Part shown: positions 44,934 to 56,193 of the stretch, piece after piece
How positions within the stretch are numbered: the first letter of the stretch is position 1
Layout of the letters: every line of letters starts with the position of its first letter
Notes under the pieces: model-generated
Database searches by the model: none
What the model was told of the DNA's origin: nothing
What the model saw: only the letters and a program-made list of their open reading frames with translations
Program-made: the position numbers and the translations under genes
Assembly (NCBI GenBank): GCA_019054805.1
Contig: JAHQIY010000038.1
Span: forward strand, 124,001-188,000
Length of the DNA: 64,000 nucleotides
Direction of reading: 5' to 3'
Source of the DNA: Brachionus manjavacas
Lineage: Eukaryota; Rotifera; Eurotatoria; Ploima; Brachionidae

Positions 44934-46300
44934 ATTTATTTTATTTATTTATTTATTTGAATTTAATTAACCTCCTTCAGGAGAAGTAAAAATAAAAATT
45001 AGAAGAAAAGAGTTAAAAAAAAAAAAATATAGTATTTATGTATATATAAAAATATTTGAAAATGAAAAGGAAGATAGTTTCAATTGAACTTTTTGGACCT
45101 TAAGTTATGAAATTCATTTAGGCCTTATTAATTCATTTAAAAATATACGATAATCTTTAAATCTTATGTTGCCTAGACACATTTTGATAGAGTCAGAAAT
45201 GCCATCACTGATGAAAAAATGCCTTTGTAACTCCTTTTTAAACTTACTTAAATTACATAAAAGTGTAGGAAAATCTACATTAAAATGGTTAATCAAAAGT
45301 TGAATATCTGTTTCAAAAGAGTTATTTGACTTTGATGGACAGGTTACGTTTGGTTTAATGCACTCAAAAATACTAGATGCTAATGAGTTAAATCTTATCA
45401 TCGCAATAAATGATAAAGATAAAGTTGATCAAATTTTAAAATCTTAAGAACTTTTAAGACCCTCGACATGTGGCATGTAAAACGAAGGTTGAACATTTGT
45501 CTTATTAAATTGTTTTGATTAATATTTAATGTATTAATCGTTGTTTTATTAAGTGTAACTATTCCCAGACGATACGTAAATTGAGATAAACAATAAGTTT
45601 TATATATAAAGGCTTTAAGAGATGGAGTCATTATACTAATTTTCCCAATTAAGAAGGAGGACGAGAAAAATGATTTTTGAACCTTTTTAAAGCTCATTAT
45701 TGATATTCTATTAAAGTCAAGATCTGAATTTAAATTAAAACCCAAATATTGGAGTTCCTTAACTTTGTTTAATTTAAGATTATTTAGATAAAAATCATTT
45801 CTAAACAAGAGATGACCAAAATCAATTATATTTGACTTTTTAGGATTAAATTTTAGTCTCCATTTAGTACCAAAATTCTCACAAATATCTAATGAAGACT
45901 GTAAGTGTGCATCGACTGGGATGATGAGCATAATATCGTCAGCGTATACAATTACTGATACATTTAAGTTCTTAAAAATGGCTCCTAAGTTTCTTTCTAA
46001 CAATTCATCAATCAAGTCATTTATAAAGATGTTGAACAGAAATGGTGAAAGTATTCCCCCTTGTTTCACACCAGTTTCAATTGGAAAAAGATCAGAAATA
46101 TTTCCATTAGGTAGACAAATTATAGCTGAAGCTGAGTCATAGATTAAACAAGTATCCGATGGGACTTTTTTAATCTAGGAATAAGTTTATAAAACATCCC
46201 ATTCCTCCATAGTTTATCAAATGCTTTTTCAGCATCTAGAGAAGCTATTCTACAACATGAACCCTTACGACTTATGACTCGGACACAATGAATACGAGGA
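44934..46300 (-). mobile_element. Non-LTR retrotransposon family 1, 5'-truncated
   Basis: The minus strand encodes a reverse transcriptase from about 46290: ASLDAEKAFDKLW, one frame change, then GVKQGGILSPFLFNIFINDL and the catalytic VIVYADDIMLI. A C-terminal tail with FNSLASSIFECIKPN follows in another frame, ending at 45114. The 3' end has the CTCC-TGAA-GGAG stem (44983-44972) and an AAAT tail at about 44960-44934. The RT box GVKQG..LSP and YADD are those of LINE-type enzymes. The endonuclease and ORF1 are absent. Another C-terminal piece of this family is at 56455-56800. Confidence 0.85.
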
Positions 46301-46379
46301 TAATCAAATTAAGTGACATGAGTGGAAGTAAAATCAGAACAATTATTTAACAATAACAAACAACAACTCGTAGTCTTCA

Positions 46380-47182
46380 GTAGTCTTCTCTAGGTTCAAA
46401 AAAGAGGGTGATAATCTAAACTTAAAAATCTATGGAAACAGAATAGTGAGCCGCAAAGAAATCAAGATTCTTGGCATTAAATTTGATTCTAAGTTAAACT
46501 TTAATGTACTGGTAGACGAAATCAAAGAACGCTGCAACAAAAGGCTAAATATTATTAAGATACTGTCAAATAAAAAATGGGGTCTCACTCAAAACACACA
46601 AGGAAATTTATATAAATCTTTAGTCGGATCAATTTTAGACTATTCTTTTCCTTGCATGAATTCATTCTCAGAAAATAATATCAAAAAATTACTAGCAATT
46701 CAAAATACAGACGTAAGATCTATTCTTAAGTTAAAATATGATGCTCCCTCCAACATCGTGCATCAAGAAGCTTTTAATAAACTAAAATTACTAACAGTCT
46801 CGAATCGGCTTTTTGAGTTGAGTGAAAGATATGTTGGAACAGGACTGAGTCATTCTATTCCATTGGTTGTAAGACTGGTGGAGGAATACAAAGAAGGTTT
46901 CGAATCGAGATATATTGAATACCCAACTCCATTGTGTAATTGCTACCTTACTTTTTCCTCCTTTTTTCCCTGAACAATCAATTTTTTAAAAATATGTATC
47001 CTTTAACTCTCTAGTTCAATTTCATTAATTTTCCTCTATTTTAAACTAACCATTTTATTACATTTTATTTTTTTTAATTTTTATTCTATCTTATTTAACT
47101 TTATTTTATTTTGATTTTTTTTTTTGTTTTTTTTAATCTGAAGGAGCTTTTGCTCGGTACAGAAAACAAATAAATAAATAGA
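46380..47182 (+). mobile_element. Non-LTR retrotransposon family 2, 3' fragment
   Basis: The 175-codon frame at 46446-46973 starts IKILGIKFDSKLNFNVLVDE and contains VGSILDYSFPC and VRSILKLKYDA, the post-RT C-terminal region of jockey/CR1-like polyproteins. It is followed by ATCTGAAGGAGCTTTTGCTC (stem GAGC/GCTC at 47144-47155) and AAAT units to about 47182. Copies are at 31895 (minus), 51590, 57640 and 62240. It lies head-to-head with the family-1 element. Confidence 0.8.
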
Positions 47183-47185
47183 AAA

Positions 47186-47520
47186 AATTATTTGTTATAG
47201 GTAATTGATTAAAGTTTTTAATATTTGTGGAAACTTTACTGAATAAATTATTTGCATTCATTATCGCTCATTTTTCTCTATCAAAAATCTGAAATTAAAA
47301 ATAAACAATATTATTTATATTTATAAAAAAACATTATAAAAATAAAAAGTTGCTTTTATAACATTCAAAACCTCATTATTTTTAAAATATTTTAATTAAC
47401 TTAACTATTACCTGATTATGAAAGAGAGAAAAGTCTGTTCAAATTTATAATTTTTTGTTAGCAACAAAATTTTTTTAGGGAGTTGTTAAATAATTTTTTC
47501 TATCATAGTTGTTTATAAAA
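47186..47520 (+). promoter_or_regulatory. Upstream region of Cys-rich membrane protein gene A
   Basis: About 335 bp between a retroelement tail and the start codon of gene A. The last 140 bp, with TTAGCAACAAAATTTTTTTA and similar text, partly resemble the region before gene B (52300-52372), so promoter sequence was probably included in the duplication. Confidence 0.35.
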
Positions 47521-48604
47521 ATGTTTTATTTGAAATTATTAATTTTGATTATATGGACAAAGATTAAAATTAAAGTAGAATTTTGATACAATTTTTTTAG
47601 TTTACTAATCAATTAATTAAGAATAATTTTTCAGAATATCGAATGCATTCAATGCTATTATTATCCAAACTATCCTTCATTGAGTCCCGCAGTCATAACC
47701 GAGTAAATTTGAATGTTTAAATTTATTCTATTACTAAATTTACTTTAGATGTTCTAACGAGTGCAATTCTTTTGGAAAAACAGCAAAAGAAGCGTGTCGA
47801 TTTGACAACAATAGTAATTTATGGTCACTTGTGTAAGTTAAGAAGAGATTCTTCATTTTAACAAATATTTAATTATTTTACTCTGTTTTTGCATCTTATT
47901 TTCTTTAAGTCAGTGTGAAATTTAAGAACAAAAAGAAAAAATTCAAAATTTTTTTTCTTACTTAATACCACCCAAAGTAAATTCCTGCAATAGCTCTGAA
48001 AGTCTGCAAAGCACAAAAAAATTTTAGAAATTCATTAAAATTAAATTACAGAGTAATTGCAGAGACATTATTTGGGTTGTACAAAGCAAAATAAATTTTT
48101 TTCTTAAATAAAAAAATTTTTATTTGACATATTTTAGATTTCCCGCTTTAATTGTGGTTATTGGAATTATAAGTTTTATTATTATTTGGATGAAGCAAAA
48201 AGGGAAGAAATGTTCACTAAATGGATTATGTTCGGGTTGTTCGGGCAACTGTACTTCATGCCTCAAATGCCCATCTTGTCCAAAGTTCAAGTCGCCATTT
48301 AGTAAGGAGCTTACTTTCTATATTAATTTAACTGTTTTTTCTTATAAAAGAAAATTCCAAAATAAACCAATCTCATGTGTCAAATGCTCAAAATAGCACT
48401 ATTCAAAACAATAATTTAGAGATTTCAAATAAAGATAACAATCATAAACCTGAATTGCCTGAACAGAATTATTCACCACCTCCGAAATATAAGGACTTAA
48501 TGATAAATGAACTTCAAGATTCAATAGATCATACTCAAACTTTCGATTTTCCACTGCCTGTTTTACCGGAGAGCATCGACAAAAATCGAATTGATAAGCA
48601 TTGA
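47521..48604 (+). CDS. Cys-rich single-pass membrane protein with PPPKY motif, paralogue A
   Basis: Five exons: 47521-47574, 47635-47702, 47749-47832, 48138-48301, 48351-48604. Phases are 0, 2, 2, 1; the product is 207 aa. Residues 1-18 are a signal peptide (MFYLKLLILIIW). A short ectodomain has five cysteines (IECIQC at 20-25, then ECSNEC and EAC). A membrane helix spans 70-87 and is followed by lysines. A cytoplasmic cluster of seven cysteines lies at 94-116 (CSLNGLCSGCSGNCTSCLKC), possibly palmitoylated. The polar tail carries PPPKYKDL (166-173), a WW-domain ligand and possible tyrosine site. The topology resembles Shisa/CYYR1-type adaptors, but the ectodomain lacks their CC motif, so membership is uncertain. 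Paralogue B, 4 kb downstream, has the same exon lengths in the middle exons. Confidence 0.8.
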
Positions 48605-49428
48605 AAAATGAATTCAAAATTTTATGAAATAAAAGTTTAATTAAAATTTATTAAAAAATATCATTTTGAACCTTTAGTCCAATTCCATATTCTCAACATT
48701 GTGCAAAATTTTTTATGTATGTATCAAATGATCACTCAATCAAAAATCAAACTGAACTAACAGGCGTCATAAATTCTTGTTCAAAATTTTAATTAAATTT
48801 AATAATAATGATTAAAATTAAAACTCAGAAAATTTAACAGCTAAAAAAAATTTGCAATCACTTGAAAACCGTTTCATTTGCCAACACTTGTTAGTTTCTG
48901 AGCTTTTTTCGATCTGTGAAGACCAGAGTTAAGAAAATTTCAAGTTCCTATGAAATCACTCTATCCAGTGATTTCTTCGGTTTGAAAACTGTTAAAAAAT
49001 GTATTTTTGGTAATTTTACTAGGGTTCACAAATTTCTTGTCTTTTAGGTTATGGAGAACTTTTTACGCTTTTGAATTTGAGCTATCAATCAACTTGGTAG
49101 CAAAAAACAATTAAGATTGTGTAAAAAGAACTATTCAGATAAAAATGAAAGTAACTACGACAATTCCATTATCAAAACTACAACTTCCTAAAAGCGAAAA
49201 AGAGAATCAATTCTGTAAAATAAAATTTTTATTAGTTGTAGTAACAATGAGTGCTGTGGTTTAAAAAATATTTCCTGTATGTCTAGTTTTCAAGAATGAA
49301 CAACTTTGTTTAAAAATTTAAGAAGACCAAGATTGAGGGGAGCAGATTGTTAAATTGGTTAAAAACTCTAAAAGGCATCAATTTTTTTATTTAAAAAGAA
49401 TATATTTAATTTTTTTTTTTACTATTTT
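48605..49428. other. Gene-free stretch after paralogue A
   Basis: This contains the 3' UTR of paralogue A (AATAAA-like ATGAAATAAAAG at 48623) and AT-rich DNA leading into a retroelement 3' end. No further gene is visible. Confidence 0.4.
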
Positions 49429-49475
49429 TTTTACATCGCCTTTATGGCGTTCATTGAAATAAATAATTAAATAGG
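49429..49475 (+). mobile_element. Retrotransposon 3' tail (CGCC/GGCG stem)
   Basis: ACATCGCCTTTATGGCG (stem 49437-49440 with 49446-49449), then TTCATTGAAATAAATAATTAAATAG. Same family tail as at 8424 and 24405. Together with the next element it fills the space between the two paralogous genes. Confidence 0.6.
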
Positions 49476-49539
49476 AAAATCATAAATAACTGATATTCCG
49501 CTCAAAATATACAGCTACTCAGTGTTTCTTCTTATTATC

Positions 49540-50900
49540 TTGTTTAAAAAGGTATCTTGTTAATAGGCTCCTTTTTAACTATCAAAATTTGGTCAAATTT
49601 TGCCCAATCTATTTTATTTAATTAATTGTAAATGATTTTTTTTGGAGTTAAGTTTTTGAATGAGGTAATTGTTGGCTGGTGATCGCTTATTTTGTCGGCG
49701 AGTATTTTGTGTGAGTTAAAGAAATTGTAAATATTTGGTGAACAGATTGTCAAAACAATAATGCTATTGCCTCTTTGAAAGATAGGTTTTTCACAATTAA
49801 GTATTTAAGATTTTGATGCATTTATAAAGTCTCAAGTATTTCACGGTCTGTATTTTCTTTTTTGCTATGTCAAGTTTTACTTTTGCTGTTGAGATCACCA
49901 ACAATAATGAATTTTGGAAAGTAGCTATTGATATAATGTGGTATTTAGTCATTTAGTAAAGTAATAGGACTGCTATAAATTGTGAAATTGCTAATCTTTG
50001 ATTTTTACCAATTTTTATATTAACACCGTGTTTATTTTCGTGTTTTGCCTAACATGATATGGGAATTTCATTAAATTCAATGGAATCTTTTATGCATAGT
50101 GCAGTACCGCCGCCACTCGTCTGTAAACGGTCATCTCTTACAATAATGAATCCGGGTAGGGAAAAGGGGTCTTTGGTTTAATAAAAGTTTCATTTTTACT
50201 GATTGTGTCTATTTTGTAGATTTGGATAAGTCGAATGAATTAGAGTAATTTTGTGTCTGAGTTTGATAAATGAATGTTGATATGGAGTATTTTGAGTGAA
50301 TTAGTAGTCATCTTGCATTTCTTCGTCAAATGTAGTGTTTGAAACATAATTTGGAAGTTTTTGCTCGATGCTTTTTGCACAAATTGGACCAATATAATTT
50401 CCAACCAGTTTTTTTCGGAGAGATCATTGTCAATTGATTCTTGATATTTAGATAAATTCTTGAATAATTCAATGAAAAAGAAAATTAAATTCGGAGTATG
50501 ATGGTTATTGGTAGGTTGGGCAGACTCTTTTCGGGTATATTGTTCTTATTTTTTTGTAATTGATTTTGCTAAAAGTTTTTTCTTCCTCTTAAAATCTTCG
50601 ATCATTTTAGGACAAGATTTTCTACATGAAGCATGATAAAGTATTTTGTGACGCATTAAAATTCAGCTGGATTGGTGATTTTGCAAGGATGGTTTTGTTT
50701 TTGCAAGGATAGTTATACACAAGTTGGCATTTCATTTTTACTGGACAGCTTTGTCTGATGTGTCCAAATTTTTGACAGTGAAAGAATTGTTTTGGCTGAA
50801 GATCAAATTTCCATGGAGTAACTTTCTCGTAGTTGTGACCCATTTTTATTTTTTTTTTTGATTATTTTTTTGAAGTTTCGTGATCGTTAGTTATAGCTTT
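49540..50900 (-). mobile_element. Non-LTR element remnant: CCHC gag plus endonuclease
   Basis: The minus strand has a short ORF1 end with a zinc knuckle, CQKFGHIRQSC (about 50735-50770). It then has scattered endonuclease text: SGGGTALCIKDSIEFNEIPI (about 50115-50055) and FPKFIIVGDLNSKS (about 49920-49880), the GDxN motif of APE-type endonucleases. Many stops and shifts are present, and no RT follows. It is an old 5' part of a jockey/I-like element. Confidence 0.6.
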
Positions 50901-51289
50901 TAAAATTTCGGTTTGAGTATTTGTGCTTTTTTTGACTCGTTAATTGGACGCGTTGTTGATTAATATATTGTCTGATTAATGCTTGGGTGAAGTTGTAAGA
51001 AAAATTATTATCGAGATTGTTTTGTTGTTGGTTTGTATTGATTTGGGGATTCGGAATCAGAGGCGGAAAATCCGAGTCAGATCGGCGGGTTCCCTTTGTA
51101 ATAGTTGACGCGGGAAAACAGGAAAAGTCAATATGATAGTTAGGAATAAATTATACTAAAATTTCAAATTTCAAATTTTAAATTTCAAAATTAAGATAAA
51201 AAAGCATAAAATAAACCCAGATTTCAAGCAAAAAGCCAAATTTTTATTGTCATTTATCATCTGAGTGTATTTAATTTTTTTTCTAGACT

Positions 51290-51720
51290 CTATGATATTT
51301 AAGGTTAATTTGAATGACTAGTTGAATCAAGAATGCCAAATAATTTCAGGTATTCCACAAGGATTAGTAATTAGTCCTCTTTTTTAAGAATAAAAATTAA
51401 TGACATCCCCAAAAGAAACTAAACAAATAATGAATAATCTCTGCTTTTCGCAAATGATCTAGTTACATTATTTATTTAAAATAAAAAGGGGAACGTAGAA
51501 AATAAGATAAATAAATACACCAACGAACTAGAATAATGGCTTATTAAGTGGAAAATGAAGATATCAGTTCAAATTTCTTTTTATGTAGCGTTTTCTAAGT
51601 ACAAGAAAGAGCTTGATAATCTAAAATTAAAAATTTTTGGAAATAGAATAGTGAACCAAAAATAATTTAAGTTTTTTGGTATCTAATTGGATTTGAAAAA
51701 TATTAATTATTAGTAAAAAA
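51290..51720 (+). mobile_element. Reverse transcriptase remnant, family 2
   Basis: Plus-strand pieces read SGIPQGLVISPLF, IKINDIP and FANDLVTLF (an altered FADD box). These are followed by FSKYKKELDNLKLKIFGNRIV, which matches the start of the family-2 3' fragments at 46400 and 62290. Stops and frame changes are numerous. This is useful as it supplies the RT segment that is missing from the larger copy at 59573-62873. Confidence 0.55.
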
Positions 51721-51844
51721 AAATTTGTTTTTTTTTTGTTTTATTTTAGCATCAATTCACACAATTTTAATCTTTTTTAATTGTTTTAAATATCAATAAA
51801 TAAAATTAGTCCTTACATCAGTTTTTGTTTTTATTAAGAGTTGA

Positions 51845-51920
51845 TATGATGTAGCCTTATAACCTACATCCACACAGGTACCTCTGTGTCACAGCTATAA
51901 TTACTACTACTACTATTATG
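51845..51920. repeat. Structured GC-richer segment with ACT repeat
   Basis: GATGTAG (51848-51854) pairs with CTACATC (51864-51870), and ACACAG (51873-51878) pairs with CTGTGT (51885-51890). A TACTACTACTACTATTA run follows at about 51903. The arrangement (small stems, then a triplet tail) parallels 30330-30410 and 11346-11386. Confidence 0.5.
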
Positions 51921-52372
51921 CATGAAAATAACAAAGGTAATAATTATATGCCAATATTTTATTCTTAATTTAAAAAATATTTCTTAAGTTAAAAAAATTA
52001 ATTAATTCAATGCTTAATTTTAAATAAAATTTTGACATTTAACTCGGTTACATTTATTTTTTGATATTAAAACAATTTGCCATTAATTTTCAGTAAATCA
52101 AAATAACTCATATAAACAAATTTCATTGTACTAATGAACCGTTATAACAAATAATTCTGCCTGGTGTTAGGCTCTTATTATTACTGATTTTCTAATGTGC
52201 TTAACATGAATAAAATTCTATAAAAATATTATTAATTAACTAAACAAAAGCTTAAATCTGGTTATGAAATTGAATAAAAAGACGAAATGAATTTGATTTT
52301 AGAATTTTTTCTTTTTGTTAGTTACAGAACATATTTTAAAACTTTTTTTCCTAAGACTTGTGTTTTTAAAAA

Positions 52373-54095
52373 ATGTTTTACACGAAATTGTTGATTTTTA
52401 TAATAATTAAAATAAAAGTAAACTTTGATACAATTCTTTTTATTATTAATTAAATGAAAATTATATTTCAGGATGCTGAAAGCATTCAATGTTATTTTTA
52501 TCCAAATTTTCCATCTTTAAACCTGACCTTCATAACACAGTAAATTTGTATAATTTCAATCAATTGTCTTTTAATACATTAACTTGATTTTAGATGTCCT
52601 AGCAAATGCAGTTATTTTGCAAAAACACCAAAAGAAGCTTGCCACTCTGGCAAAAACGACAACCTTTGGTCTTTTGCGTAAGTTACATCTTCATTTTAAG
52701 AAGTTTTTAATTATTTATCTTTGATTTAATTGATGGTTCTTTAACCCCTTTAAATGTTTGCCCTTTTTTTTAATAGTAATTTTACCTCTATTTCTCTCAA
52801 TGTTGATTAAGTTGCCTCTTTCCAGAAAAAAAGAAAATTTTCTACAATGATTGAATTTTGAATTGAAGCCAAAGAAAATTACATAGATTTAAAAATTTAA
52901 ACTGATCAGACGCTTTAGGCTGTGATTTATTGTCTAGAATAATGGTGAAATTTATGGTAAAGTTTTAAAGCTTTTTTTTTGGCAAATAAAAAATTAGTGG
53001 CCGAGCACTCAAAAAACTTCGAAATTTTTCAGATTTTTTCTTAAACTAAGAGGTAAAAAAATTTTTTTTACCTAAGATAAAAACTGATCCCTTTGGACTA
53101 CATTTATTATTTGCTATTCTAGTGCCGGCGTAAATGTGAATTTTGTAGCTTTCAGGTGATATCTCCAGATCAAAAATGTCTTTTTACAATCATGAATGCT
53201 TTGAAGTTTAAAAGAAGCACCTTTATTTTAGAAAGAAGAAAGGATAAATTTAAACTTTGGATGTCAAAACTTTGAATTAAAAAAAAAATAATTTTTAAAT
53301 GACTTTAATTTTGATAAAAGATACTTTTTAATTTTTTTGGCTTCTTTTTATAAGAAAAGTTAATTAATTTCAATTAAAATTACATTCATTTTTTTATTTT
53401 TTTAATTCATTCATTTTTGTATTTAATGAAACCTAAATCTAAATTTTTATCAACGCTGGTTTAGAGTGTTGGTCATAGAATCGTTACATCTACAGAAAGG
53501 TAGACAAAAAAATTGATATTTATCTGTTGTTTTTTCTTAAAAATAAAAGACTCTAACTACTTTAGTTTTTTATCAAAACTATTTTTGTATAAATATATGA
53601 GATAATGTAGAAAAACTAAAATTACATGTTTTAGATTTCTAGCTTTATTTGTGGTTATTGGAATTATAAGTTTTATTATTCTTTGGATGAAGCACAAAGC
53701 GAATAAATGCTCACTAAATGGATTATGTTCGGGTTGTTCAGTTAAATTTCCATCATGCCCTAAATGTCCATCTTGTCCAAAATTCAAGTCACCATTTAGT
53801 AAGAAATTTGTTCTCAATATTTATTTAAATATTTTTCTATATAAAAGAAAATTTAAAAATCAAAAAATCGCAAAACAGCACAAACCAAAACAACGAAATT
53901 GAGATAAACAGCATTCAAGTTTCAAATCACGATAACAATCATATACCAGAATTGTCTGAACAGAATAATTCACCACCTCCAAAATATAAGGACTTAATGA
54001 TAAATCAGCTCCAAGATTCTACAGATGATCCTCCAAATTTTGATTTTCCAATGCCTGTATTACCAGGGAGCATAGATAAAAATCGTCTCAATTAA
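52373..54095 (+). CDS. Cys-rich single-pass membrane protein with PPPKY motif, paralogue B
   Basis: Five exons: 52373-52417, 52472-52539, 52594-52677, 53635-53798, 53848-54095. Intron phases are the same as paralogue A, and exons 2-4 have identical lengths (68, 84, 164 nt). The product is 202 aa. Signal peptide MFYTKLLIFIII. The ectodomain has four cysteines; the first Cys of paralogue A is Ser here. The helix at 67-84 includes VVIGIISFIILW. The Cys-rich segment CSLNGLCSGC...CPKCPSCPKFKSP has six cysteines. The tail has SPPPKYKDLMINQLQDS (PPPKY at 163-167), then a conserved FDFPMPVLPGSIDKNR end. Conservation is highest from the membrane helix onward and lower outside, suggesting that the cytoplasmic side is under stronger constraint. 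Intron 3 is expanded to 957 bp (305 in A). Confidence 0.8.
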
Positions 54096-54365
54096 TTATA
54101 AAATTTGATATTTTCTACATTAAAAAATAATTTTTGTTTGACTAAAATTTTCATTTTTTTTTCAAAATAAAATATTTTTTTCAAATGAATTACTTTAAAG
54201 TTAGAAAAAAAAGTCCGATTTAAAAAGAAGTTGAAAGTATTAAGAGTTTTTTTTTAATTTCTAATCTTTTATAGCTTTCGGTTGCCTAAGTTGCTGACTT
54301 TTTATTACTTAGCCTGCTTGAAATAATAATTTTGTAAAAAAATTTTCCAATATTTATGAAATATT

Positions 54366-54818
54366 TTATTCAACAACAAATGATTCATAATAATCTATTT
54401 TAGATTTTGAAAAATGGAAAGATGGAGTTATCCAAGCACCACATGCACATTTAGAGCCACTCCAGTCAAAAGAACCAAGTTTGGAATCACATTTTGGACA
54501 ATTGATTTTTCCGGTTATATCATCCAGTTGATTTTCAAACCATTCGAGAGTTTCTGTATAAACTTCCCTTTTGCAAATAGTGTTTTTGTTGAATCGGGTT
54601 GAATTTGATTTAGCATAAAATTGTGATTTTTGTTTTATCTCGAAACCCTGATTGTCGCTTTCTTCATTATGATCAACTATTTTGAGACTGCTAAACAGTT
54701 TGAATCTACATTTTTTGCACCTATAACATGGCAAATTATCAGTAGTTTTATCTAATAGATCTAAATCACCCAATGATTTATCTGGTTGATTCTGCGTAAA
54801 TTCAGTTTTAGAATCCAT
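54366..54818 (-). CDS. Free-standing DUSP12-type zinc-binding domain protein
   Basis: Single exon, 150 aa. The start is taken at the ATG giving MDSKTEFTQN; an upstream in-frame ATG (54899) would add 27 residues. It matches the C-terminal zinc-binding region of DUSP12/YVH1: YRCKKCRFKLF (residues 32-42), LKIVDHNE (45-52), Cys82, a short helix LEWFENQLDD, CPKCDSKLGSFDW (107-119) and CACGAWITP (124-132). In YVH1 this region binds zinc and acts in 60S ribosome maturation independently of phosphatase activity. The phosphatase domain (CX5R) is absent, and none is visible upstream on this strand. It is therefore a split or secondarily shortened gene, or a relative of the DUSP12-like N-terminus of RNF180. 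It is convergent with paralogue B, 270 bp apart. Confidence 0.75.
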   Translation of the reverse strand: MDSKTEFTQNQPDKSLGDLDLLDKTTDNLPCYRCKKCRFKLFSSLKIVDHNEESDNQGFEIKQKSQFYAKSNSTRFNKNTICKREVYTETLEWFENQLDDITGKINCPKCDSKLGSFDWSGSKCACGAWITPSFHFSKSKIDYYESFVVE

Positions 54819-54899
54819 TGTTAAAATTTCAAAAAAATTCAAATCAAAATAAAATTTAAATAAATTTAATATTTTTTCTATAAATTTAGACCCTTTCAT

Positions 54900-55560
54900 T
54901 AATAAAAAAACAATTATTTCAATCGTTTTGAAATAAAAATTAAAAAGTAAATTTATGCCATTTTACAATTAGAAAATTTGCATTATAAACTTAAAAACTC
55001 TACTTACTTTGAGACAAAAATCAATTGGAAATCAGCGTTTATCAATTAAGTAGAGTTGTAAGGCCGACTTACATAGCTTCAAAATGCATCATTCAACCAA
55101 AATATTTGACTATTAAATATGAAAAATCAAATGAATAATCCAAAATTTAATTTATTTTTGACGAAAATAATCAAAATTTGAAATTCTGCATTTAGACATG
55201 AATTTATTGGCAATGTGAAATATTAGTACAAAAATTACAGTACAAAAAGTAAAAACGCTATAATTTTTTTCTAATTGTGCAAAAATGGTTCCTTAAACAG
55301 TAAAATATGCGAAAACTCTGCATTTTTCTGTAAAATGCACACCATCAAAAAATATATGATTAATATCTGCAATAAATTGCAGATTTATTTCTAAATTGGA
55401 GGTATGGACAATATTTTTTTAAATACAATTATTCAACAATTAAAATATTATTAATTTGAACTAATTTTTCATCTGTTTGACTATTCGATTATTCAGCTTT
55501 TCGGAGAAATAATTCAGAATAAATTTATTAAAATCTCTCTTTGCGTCTAATTAGCCGGAT
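54900..55560. other. Gene-free stretch upstream of the zinc-domain gene
   Basis: This should hold the promoter of the DUSP12-like gene. TGCAAAA/TTTTGCA-type inverted pieces (CTCTGCATTTTTCTGTAAAATGC at about 55316-55338, with ATCTGCAATAAATTGCAGAT at 55365-55384) resemble those in the Hog-gene intron near 8508-8578. Confidence 0.4.
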
Positions 55561-55573
55561 TCTCTAAACCGGG

Positions 55574-55640
55574 GCTGCGCCCCAGACCCCATTCAATCCC
55601 ATTCAAGCTCAAGACGCCTAGCGTCGCCTCTCGCTTATTC
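55574..55640. repeat. GC-rich double hairpin, copy 2 of motif
   Basis: CTAAACCGGGGCTGCGCCCC (GGGGC/GCCCC stem, TGC loop), then AGACCCC, and about 20 bp later GACGCCTAGCGTC (stem GACGC/GCGTC). The first hairpin and its CTAAACC leader recur at 33610 inside the foldback element. The remaining flanks differ. Confidence 0.75.
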
Positions 55641-55810
55641 AAACTATAATTAATTTAAGGGTAAATTTTCTTTAACTAAAATTCTACGGGAAATTATTTG
55701 AAAATTTAACAGTCATTTAATAATTGAATAATCGAATAATTGGTAAATATCGAATTTTTTCCATGACTGTCGAAACTGATCCCCCTATTTTTATGATTAA
55801 AGGAGTTTAA

Positions 55811-55873
55811 ACATTTTAACCCTCAGAGGGATTCGGACCCTCGATCCTCTGCTTGCATGACTAACACGCAAAC
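55811..55873 (-). other. tRNA-like 3'-half relic
   Basis: On the minus strand, TGCGT-GTTAGTC-ATGCA makes an anticodon-like arm (loop bases would place TAG at 34-36), and GAGGG-TCCGAAT-CCCTC makes a perfect T-arm-like hairpin with a B-box-like GGTCCGAATCC. No D-arm or matching 5' acceptor strand is present. It is a truncated tRNA or a tRNA-derived SINE fragment, not a working tRNA gene. Confidence 0.4.
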
Positions 55874-56193
55874 CATAAAACAATATTAAGTGAAGTAAAA
55901 AATTTTGATATTTTCACAAAAGATTAATTGCAACTCTATTCAATCGAAAAGACTAGTGTCATACTCATTAATGGCTCGATTGAATCCATTTATTATTTAA
56001 TAATAAAATAGTTTAAAATTTAAATTAAATTTTGGAAATAAATTACAAATTTTTACAAAATACAAGTTTACATTATTTTCAATTCTTCTACAAAATGATT
56101 AAAATTTAGACTCAAGTCTAAGAACAAAAATTCGTTTAAAAATTTTGAATAAAAATACACAAACGTACTCTCCATATAATCATTAAAGTTGCC

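Noticed and set aside
55801..55880. Complete tRNA gene (minus strand)
   Set aside because: Only anticodon-like and T-arm-like hairpins can be formed; there is no D-arm and no paired acceptor stem, so it is at most a relic.
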